DNA of 29,555 nucleotides. Source: CAYPLH01 sp964411505 (GTDB lineage: Bacteria; Bacillota; Clostridia; CAYPLH01; DUMO01). Below, in pieces: positions 23,764-29,555 of this stretch (within the stretch, counting starts at the first letter, position 1; each line of letters begins with the position of its first letter). The DNA is taken from the NCBI GenBank assembly GCA_964411505.1, contig CAYPLH010000048.1, positions 1 to 29,555 on the forward strand, read 5' to 3'. The position numbers and the translations under genes were made by a program. The notes under the pieces were generated by a model. It saw nothing but the letters and a program-made list of their open reading frames with translations, was not told where the DNA came from and did no database searches.

Positions 23764-23931
23764 CTTACTCACCTGCCTTTTATTATTTTGTATCAAAGAT
23801 GTTTTTGATATTTCATAAGCACTGAGTAGGTAAAGCCCTAACTATTGGTGAACCCTAATATTTATTCAGTTGGTTTATCATCCAACTTTACGACATAATT
23901 CGACAACACATTCTGTGTGTCTTGAGGATAC

Positions 23932-23972
23932 AAAAAGATGTCGTACCTCTCTGGTACCCCCTTGGTAGCGGA
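23932..23972. repeat. Direct repeat right of the DUF4365-like gene
   Basis: AAAAAGATGTCGTACCTCTC then TGGTACCCCCTTGGTAGCGG. It matches 21876-21913 apart from a few bases and a short insertion. Confidence 0.75.
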
Positions 23973-24067
23973 GGCATGTTTCAGAAACAGGCACCTTGAT
24001 AAGCCATTTTTTCGTCGATTTGGCATCTAGCTTTGCGTTACAATTCAAAGTGAATTGCAAGCAGCAC

Positions 24068-24700
24068 CTATATCACAGCTGGCTGCTCCGCCTCAAAACA
24101 CTCATCTTCCTTGAAAAACAAATCATAATATTCACAAAAAACGACGCAAATTTGTTGATATAAGTTTTGTAATTCTGCTGTATCTTCGCCTTTTCGTTCT
24201 TTTTCAAGTATTTTTGCATGCAAAGTATTTTTTTTTACTCTTACCTTTTCTATATTGTAAATCAATTGATGCCTTTTCAAATACAGTTTAAGTTCTGAGT
24301 AAATGTGTTCACCAATCGGCGTTAGATAGCCGATAGAACCGTCATCATTTCTTTGTAAGTGCTGATTATATTCTTGTGAACAAGGATCAATAAATCCTTG
24401 TTCACCAACAATATTCTCATTTTCATCTTTCCCGACCCATTTATTTGACTTAGCTATATTGCAATAAGGACAACTATAAAGCAAATTTTCGTATGTAAAT
24501 TGTAAATGCGGAAACCTTTCTTTAGGGGCAAAATGCTCTACATGATATGAATTATATCCCCCGCTATAATGGTGATGGTCATCACAATAGGCACATTTAC
24601 ATTTAAAATCTTTTACTAATCTAAGTTTATTCGAACTGTTAGTTTTCCATTGTTCTCCCGCATATGACCTCACCGGAATCTTTTGCTTAATCAACCCCAC
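24068..24700 (-). CDS. HNH endonuclease
   Basis: The 210-residue protein carries a zinc-stabilised HNH domain: CKCAYCD (Cys36, Cys39), SYHVEHFAPKERFPHL (His53, His56), ENLLYSCPYCNIAKSNKW (Asn72, Cys77, Cys80). All expected metal and catalytic residues are present. The layout resembles PtuB/TIGR02646-type HNH proteins of anti-phage systems. The C-terminal half is helical. The GTG start at 24700 has GGAG seven bases before it, overlapping the end of the receiver gene 4 bp away. Last gene of the operon and its likely DNA-cutting effector. Confidence 0.9.
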   Translation of the reverse strand: MGLIKQKIPVRSYAGEQWKTNSSNKLRLVKDFKCKCAYCDDHHHYSGGYNSYHVEHFAPKERFPHLQFTYENLLYSCPYCNIAKSNKWVGKDENENIVGEQGFIDPCSQEYNQHLQRNDDGSIGYLTPIGEHIYSELKLYLKRHQLIYNIEKVRVKKNTLHAKILEKERKGEDTAELQNLYQQICVVFCEYYDLFFKEDECFEAEQPAVI

Positions 24701-24704
24701 AATT

Positions 24705-25373
24705 TTACTCCTTGTCTAATAATTCATCAATTTTAGCAAGCAATTCATTTATCTTGCTTGCTTCTAAATCCTTCTTAACCTTTTCCGGAATGCTATATAT
24801 ACCATTAATTGATTTCTCCAATTTTGTATCCAGTTCAATAATTCTTGAATCAATTTCTTCCGAAGTACCGACCAACGGCAATATTTTTCTTAATTCATTA
24901 TGCCATTGATCTTTTTGTTTAATGTCTTTAAGTATTTGCTCGATTATCTTATAATTTAATTCGATTCTTTCGGATTCTTCACTTAAATACCTATCAAAAT
25001 CAAACACTTGGTAGGCGTTATAAACCTCATTTGCAAACAAATCATCTTCATAAGAAGTCAGAATAAAAATCGGGAAATCATATAGTGCATCTTCAAGATG
25101 TTTTGCAAATTCAACACCTGTAAAATCAACGTTTTCATATGAAGAGAGCTTATAATCTATCAAAATGCAGTCTAACTCTTGTTCAAAAACATCATTTATT
25201 AAATCTTGAATATTGTTCTTCACCTTTATTTCATAAGGCTCTAATTCATAGTTTTCATATTTATCCTTCTTGCCCGGCAAAGCTTCTGTCATACCATACA
25301 TCAACCTCGTAATGATTTGAGTTACCTTACTGGAATCATCATCTAATATCCCAACTTTGAATTTCTGTTTCAT
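24705..25373 (-). CDS. Receiver-domain protein without DNA-binding output domain
   Basis: About 222 residues. The N-terminal REC domain has the acidic pocket VGILDDDSSK, the phospho-acceptor Asp in DCILIDYKLSS (about residue 73) and the Thr/Ser switch in FPIFILTSYEDD. The conserved Lys of the usual K-P motif is not obvious (QVFDFDRYL). An insertion follows the first helix (about residues 27-50). The C-terminal 90 residues are helical/coiled and contain no HTH, so signalling should be by protein contact. ATG 25373 is preferred to GTG 25382. One base separates the ORF from the kinase-like gene, so they form a pair. Confidence 0.88.
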   Translation of the reverse strand: MKQKFKVGILDDDSSKVTQIITRLMYGMTEALPGKKDKYENYELEPYEIKVKNNIQDLINDVFEQELDCILIDYKLSSYENVDFTGVEFAKHLEDALYDFPIFILTSYEDDLFANEVYNAYQVFDFDRYLSEESERIELNYKIIEQILKDIKQKDQWHNELRKILPLVGTSEEIDSRIIELDTKLEKSINGIYSIPEKVKKDLEASKINELLAKIDELLDKE

Positions 25374-25383
25374 ATTGTCCACC

Positions 25384-27675
25384 TCAAATTGGAAAAATAA
25401 AATCTAAAGCAAAGCTTGTTTTATACTCAACTAATTCATATTTTGCATTGTACTCACGAGCAGTTGACGCCACAATATACATACCCAATCCAGTCCCAAT
25501 AATATCACCATTTATATCTCGCTTACTTGTTGTTCCGTAGTTAAAAATTTCGTATGGGTCTTTAAATAAATCACCTAACCCATTACCGCTATCCTTGTAG
25601 TGCAACACAAAATTACCATTGCCTTCTAATGAAATGTCGATTATTCTTTCTGTTATTTTGCCTTTCTCGAATGATTCAATAGAATTAATGATTAAATTAT
25701 AAATGATGCTCTCAAAATCAGATACAAAAATTCTCTTTGCTACTGTATTACCGTCATGAGCTAAATTTACTTTGATTTTTTTCTGATTCAGTATTGGCTC
25801 TAATACCGAAATAATTTCACCAATTGTATCATATAAATCTTTTTTCAAGCGTCTACGTTTATCCTTTTTTACCTGATTGGTTATTACTGTAATCCATGAC
25901 TTTAGAAAAGTATCATCCTTCAATAGATCATCCAGATTGCGCCTTATTAACATTTGATTATTTGCTTTAATTGCAAGATTAAATGTTTCCACTCTATTAA
26001 CAAGCAGCGCATTGATACTCTTCAAATCATGTACAATAGACGTTGTTATAAGCCCATTGGTTGCCAGAGAACGTAAAATTTTAATTTCAGAAATTAATTC
26101 CTCTCGTTCTTCTTCATAATACTGTACTGCTTTCGCCAATGTTTCAACATTCTCTTTTGATTCTTCAGCCGAAGGTTTTTGCTTTTTTGCTAAAATCTGT
26201 TTCGCAATCTCTTTGCCTGATTTTTTGGTCTTTTCCTTTTCATTTATAATATCAGAGTATATTTTCATTGTGTGACCAACGTATGCTCTGTCCTTTTCAA
26301 AAATTGCAATTATTTTAACAAGCATTTCCTTAAATATTTTGAAATACTCATTCTCAATAATTCCTTCCCGGCTGGATTTGTCGAGAATTGAATCATTACT
26401 TATTCTTGAAATAAATACTGTCCCTTGTCCTTGTCTATTTCTAACATGCCAATTTTCAGATGGATGAGATATTGCAGCTGGGTTTGTTGCTCTTCTCGCA
26501 TCAATGCCAAGCCAATCAAACGAATCCGAATTAGGATCACCATATGGCCTAACAAGAAAGTTATCCCTATAAATTTTAATCCCACCATGTTGCTCTAACC
26601 AGAGTCTTCTTTTTTTACTTATTTCTTTATAGTAAAAAGTTTCTTTTGAATCATCTTGAAGAGACAATTTCATAAAAGTATATTTGAAATCAAAAGTTCC
26701 AACTTTCTTGGAGTCATCAATATAATTTGTATCGCCTGTACCAAGCAACTCAGAAATTGTGTAATTGAACTCGAATTTCCCATTTTCAAAATCTTTTTTT
26801 GTATATGGATATTTTTTAAATCTTTCGAATTCAAAAATCGCGTCTGGTATTTTATTTAAATCAAATTCATTACGTTCCAAAATAATTTTAAACTTTTCAC
26901 CGTCAAAATTAGCAGATACCCTGTAATCAAATTCCTCCGTCACTTCATTTTCAACGATTATAGGGGCATCACTTAACGCTTTCTGCATACAAATAATATA
27001 CTCATTATCCTCAGTAGGTGGAAGTAAAAAGCCCATTGAGGTGAGTATATTTAAGATGTCTTTATCAGTCCACCTATCGCGCAAATCACTCACAATTAGC
27101 ATAGTTCCGGTATCTAACGGAATCGAATATTTCTTCGTAGCATCTTCGATACTGTCAGCCACCTGTTTTTCTATTCTTTTTATATTTTCATAAATAGTTT
27201 TTGGAATCGCATCTTTAAAATTTATGTCGAGGTAATCGAAGTCAGCTTCAATTTCATCTATTGTTTTTCCTGCCTGTTCAAAATTCGACCAGTCAGTTCT
27301 CCACATTATCAAATGGTCGCTTTGGCTGCTTTTTGTATACATTTCGCATTTACTTCCCAACCTATCAAGCGCAAAACGCCCAATTCCTTTCTCGCCAGCT
27401 TTAATTCTATTTTTATTCGACTTATAATCTACCTTTTTATTATCGGTACCGATCATCATCCAATAGTTTTCTACTATGTCTTCTGTCATACCTATTCCGT
27501 TGTCAATAATATAAATATGATCATGCTCCACATCAAAGCACAAATAACACAGTGAAGCATCAGCGTCGTAAGTGTTCTTAACCAATTCAATTACAGCACC
27601 ATCCACCTTTGAAACACTCTCGCGCCCCAAAAGGATTGTGGCCCTTGATGAAATTCTATATTTCATCTTTCCCAT
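25384..27675 (-). CDS. Dual GHKL protein: Hsp90/MORC-like N-terminal ATPase plus histidine-kinase-like C-terminus
   Basis: 763 residues with two Bergerat-fold ATPase domains. The N-terminal one has AVIELVKNTYDADAS (Glu30, Asn34), IIDNGIGM (58-63) and KAGEKGIGRFALDRLG (about 92-107), as in Hsp90/MORC/MutL-type proteins. The middle (110-450) is transducer-like. A coiled coil (about 480-535) leads to an H-box-like SIVHDLKSINALL (His about 549), then an N-box (IIYNLIINSIES, Asn660/664), DSGNGLGD (695) and GTGLGMYIV (727), as in sensor histidine kinases. No membrane segment is present, so sensing should be cytoplasmic. AGAGGTG precedes the ATG, 17 bp after the methyltransferase. Confidence 0.92.
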   Translation of the reverse strand: MGKMKYRISSRATILLGRESVSKVDGAVIELVKNTYDADASLCYLCFDVEHDHIYIIDNGIGMTEDIVENYWMMIGTDNKKVDYKSNKNRIKAGEKGIGRFALDRLGSKCEMYTKSSQSDHLIMWRTDWSNFEQAGKTIDEIEADFDYLDINFKDAIPKTIYENIKRIEKQVADSIEDATKKYSIPLDTGTMLIVSDLRDRWTDKDILNILTSMGFLLPPTEDNEYIICMQKALSDAPIIVENEVTEEFDYRVSANFDGEKFKIILERNEFDLNKIPDAIFEFERFKKYPYTKKDFENGKFEFNYTISELLGTGDTNYIDDSKKVGTFDFKYTFMKLSLQDDSKETFYYKEISKKRRLWLEQHGGIKIYRDNFLVRPYGDPNSDSFDWLGIDARRATNPAAISHPSENWHVRNRQGQGTVFISRISNDSILDKSSREGIIENEYFKIFKEMLVKIIAIFEKDRAYVGHTMKIYSDIINEKEKTKKSGKEIAKQILAKKQKPSAEESKENVETLAKAVQYYEEEREELISEIKILRSLATNGLITTSIVHDLKSINALLVNRVETFNLAIKANNQMLIRRNLDDLLKDDTFLKSWITVITNQVKKDKRRRLKKDLYDTIGEIISVLEPILNQKKIKVNLAHDGNTVAKRIFVSDFESIIYNLIINSIESFEKGKITERIIDISLEGNGNFVLHYKDSGNGLGDLFKDPYEIFNYGTTSKRDINGDIIGTGLGMYIVASTAREYNAKYELVEYKTSFALDFIFPI

Positions 27676-27692
27676 AAAAACACCTCTCGAAT

Positions 27693-29096
27693 TTAGAATT
27701 CAAAATTATTAATATCCACCGCTGTTATCCTCAACGATTTGCCATTTGCACTTATTCCTATTCCCTGAACATATTTACAAAACGAATCACTTTCCAATAA
27801 TTCCTTTGCGAAACTCAAAGGCAGATCCGCTTTAGGTACAATATATATCCCCGAATATGGGATACACTCCTTAGATAACTGATAAACTTTTATTTCCTTG
27901 GTTACGACGGTTGAAAGCAATAATTTGGGTTGATTCAAGTGGGCTAATGCTTGGGTTCTGCCATATTCAAACCATTCAACGCTTTTGTCTGATTTTCTTT
28001 TAGCCAGTTGTACAGAGAAAGATTTTAAATATTTTGTTGCTTCCGGATATAATTTTTCAAAGTCTTCTTTCTTGTATCTGACCAATTTATTGCTTTTATA
28101 TTTATAAGGGAATAGTATTAGTTCCTTCTTACTGTAGTTTAACGACCTTGGGCTTACGCCCTCCCTTGTTATTCCACGCTCTATGCAATAGTCCCCAACT
28201 CTAATGAAGTTTTTTTCAATAGCGAATTTCTTTAATATGTATGCCTCATTATACAATGTAGCGATGCTTATTGATGCAGCAAAATAATCGCCAAACCTTT
28301 TAGCAGGTTTTTGAGTAATGTTTGAAGTGAATACCCATTTCTCTGTCAAGCTATTCTTATTTATATTATAAACATCCTTTGTTGCCACATTTGCGTATTC
28401 TATATAGTCTTTGTTACTGGCTTTACTGCAAACTAAAATTGCAGATGATGTCAATACCTGCTCAAAAAGCTTTTTAGTGGTGTAATCCAATATTTTAACG
28501 GTGTAGGGCAAAATCATATTCCGCAACTCTTGTGCAAAAACATTTTTAAATATACTATTTGGAATAATATAGGCTAATGCTCCGTTATCGCTTAAACCAT
28601 CTAAGCTTGCTTCAATAAATGCGTAGCAATAATCAAACTTTCCGTAAGCACATGATTTAAATTTACCTTTTACAAAACTCCGAGTTGCTTCATCTAAATC
28701 CCGATAGCTTATGTATGGAGGGTTTCCGATTATATAATCAAATTTTGTTGATAATGTCTTTTTTAATATATCTGTATTAAATAATTGCCACTTAACATTA
28801 CTAATACCGTACTCATTCGCAACATTATTTAAATTCTGCAGACATTTTTTATAATGAATTTTGTCAATTTCAGCGCCGTAGATATCATTCTCCAATCCCT
28901 GTCTGATTTCATTGATTTCTATCCCATTATTTAGAGCATCTTCAATATACCTCTTAACGATTTCAGTTAGGATATTCCCATCACCACAAGCGTTTTCTAT
29001 AACCTTTTTCCCATATAGGTTAGAATTATAGTTGACTATATTCAAAAGTTCTAAAACATTTTGTGTAGGAGTAAATACTTGGCATTTCTTTATCAT
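27693..29096 (-). CDS. N6-adenine DNA methyltransferase, TaqI/Eco57I-like gamma class
   Basis: The 467-residue protein has, in order, QVFTP (motif X, residues 6-10), VIENACGDGNILTEIV (motif I, about 32-47), YGAEIDKIHYKKC (motif II), and FDYIIGNPPYIS with the catalytic NPPY at 125-128. This order is that of gamma-class adenine methyltransferases. The C-terminal 200 residues fit a TaqI-like target-recognition domain (RVGDYCIERGITREGVSPRS, LILFPYKYKSNKLVRYKKED, QLSKECIPYSGIYIVPKADL). No nuclease domain is fused. It probably marks self DNA for the linked HNH-containing system. First intact gene of the operon. Confidence 0.93.
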   Translation of the reverse strand: MIKKCQVFTPTQNVLELLNIVNYNSNLYGKKVIENACGDGNILTEIVKRYIEDALNNGIEINEIRQGLENDIYGAEIDKIHYKKCLQNLNNVANEYGISNVKWQLFNTDILKKTLSTKFDYIIGNPPYISYRDLDEATRSFVKGKFKSCAYGKFDYCYAFIEASLDGLSDNGALAYIIPNSIFKNVFAQELRNMILPYTVKILDYTTKKLFEQVLTSSAILVCSKASNKDYIEYANVATKDVYNINKNSLTEKWVFTSNITQKPAKRFGDYFAASISIATLYNEAYILKKFAIEKNFIRVGDYCIERGITREGVSPRSLNYSKKELILFPYKYKSNKLVRYKKEDFEKLYPEATKYLKSFSVQLAKRKSDKSVEWFEYGRTQALAHLNQPKLLLSTVVTKEIKVYQLSKECIPYSGIYIVPKADLPLSFAKELLESDSFCKYVQGIGISANGKSLRITAVDINNFEF

Positions 29097-29222
29097 TGCG
29101 TTATTCCCATCTTCTGATATTTATGCTTTCTATAATTCTTTTTACAACCTTCATACCGTCTGTCTTCTGCCACTAATAAGCCGCTCGTATTTATGGCTGC
29201 GCTAAATACAGATAGCACATAC

Positions 29223-29417
29223 TTAATTCTTTCTTTTGGCAATATCATTTTTGTTCAATGTGCGTTCATCATGGGGCTTTTGAGTCCCAACGGGTATTGC
29301 CCAAGCATTACCTAAGCGCTAGACACCTGATATTCTTCCTTCTGCACATAATGTCTGAACTCGTCTTGGTGTGATTCCCCATTTTCTCGCAGCTTCTTTA
29401 GCGGTCATAAACTCCAT
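29223..29417 (-). pseudogene. Small HTH DNA-binding protein interrupted by TAG
   Basis: From ATG 29417 (GGGAG eight bases upstream) the frame reads MEFMTAKEAARKWGITPRRV and QTLCAEGRISGV, a MerR/excisionase-like HTH. An in-frame TAG follows, then RLGNAWAIPVGTQKPHDER and a stop at 29223. Uninterrupted relatives read GAxRLGxxWAIP across this point, so TAG replaces a single sense codon. Such small HTH proteins often precede restriction-modification genes as controllers. Loss could leave the operon unregulated. A sequencing error or stop-codon readthrough is possible. Confidence 0.72.
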
Positions 29418-29453
29418 AGCATCGACTCCCAAAGGGTATAAATATACAAGATA

Positions 29454-29482
29454 ATTATATTCGCAACTACGAAGAATTTCAA
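29454..29482 (-). promoter_or_regulatory. Consensus promoter of the defence-like operon
   Basis: TTGAAA (29477-29482) and TATAAT (29454-29459) with exactly 17 bases between them, about 35 bases before the HTH ATG. No other promoter of this quality is seen before the methyltransferase. Confidence 0.75.
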
Positions 29483-29555
29483 GAGTGTTTTAAACAAACA
29501 CAGGGCAATCGCATAAAAAAGCTAAATTGAGCCAACAGGAACGGAAAAACAGCAA

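Noticed and set aside
24042..24058. Hairpin CAATTC-AAAGT-GAATTG after the HNH gene as terminator
   Set aside because: The stem is only 6 bp, AT-rich, with no T-run on either side.
25384..27675. Ordinary membrane sensor kinase
   Set aside because: No transmembrane segment or signal peptide is present, and a complete Hsp90/MORC-like ATPase domain occupies the N-terminus.

Overview
The window is AT-rich, low-GC DNA with strong AGGAGG-type ribosome binding sites, occasional TTG/GTG starts and consensus TTGnnn-17-TATAAT promoters. The recognisable proteins (SEC-C, YjbQ, DUF362, RhuM, XRE and AraC regulators, RelBE, an IS3 relic) fit an anaerobic Bacillota of the Clostridia. The genus cannot be named from sequence alone. 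Nearly every gene is on the minus strand. No rRNA, tRNA, CRISPR array or complete transposon is visible.

Left part (1-9.6 kb): housekeeping and accessory genes mixed with broken ones. Apparently intact genes are a small hypothetical (303-641), ogt (1354-1893), a SEC-C protein with a small partner (2041-2884), an AlkA-type glycosylase (3550-4188), DUF362 (4682-5794), YjbQ (5945-6337), a small P-loop kinase (6385-6924) and rhuM (8475-9560). Between them lie truncated or frameshifted pieces of RlmD, a GNAT, an FAD oxidoreductase, an SGNH esterase, a zinc-dependent phospholipase C-like protein, methyltransferases, and a glycosyltransferase joined to a PadR regulator.

Middle (9.6-21.9 kb): a small XRE / DUF6530-like / GIY-YIG operon sits between two homologous rlmD-type 3' ends, each followed by the same terminator. 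Upstream of it are an AraC-GyrI regulator and a methyltransferase whose natural C-terminus has been replaced by the RlmD tail. Then come a PLD relic, a plus-strand XRE/TPR chimera, an IS3 fragment, a split HAD phosphatase, two GNAT genes, an intact RelB-RelE pair, an HD phosphohydrolase and a DUF3991-type mobilisation relic. Exact repeats of 23-84 bp tie distant parts together and often sit at chimeric joints.

Right part (21.9-29.5 kb): a defence-like island. A consensus promoter precedes a broken HTH gene. A four-gene operon follows with gaps of 17, 1 and 4 bp: gamma-class N6-adenine methyltransferase, a 763-residue protein carrying both an Hsp90/MORC-like ATPase and a histidine-kinase-like ATPase, a receiver-domain protein without an output domain, and an HNH nuclease. 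Next to it is a 598-residue protein with a DUF4365-like nuclease domain, bounded by direct repeats. I read the operon as a candidate two-component-controlled restriction or anti-phage system. This is inference from architecture and context, not a demonstrated function.
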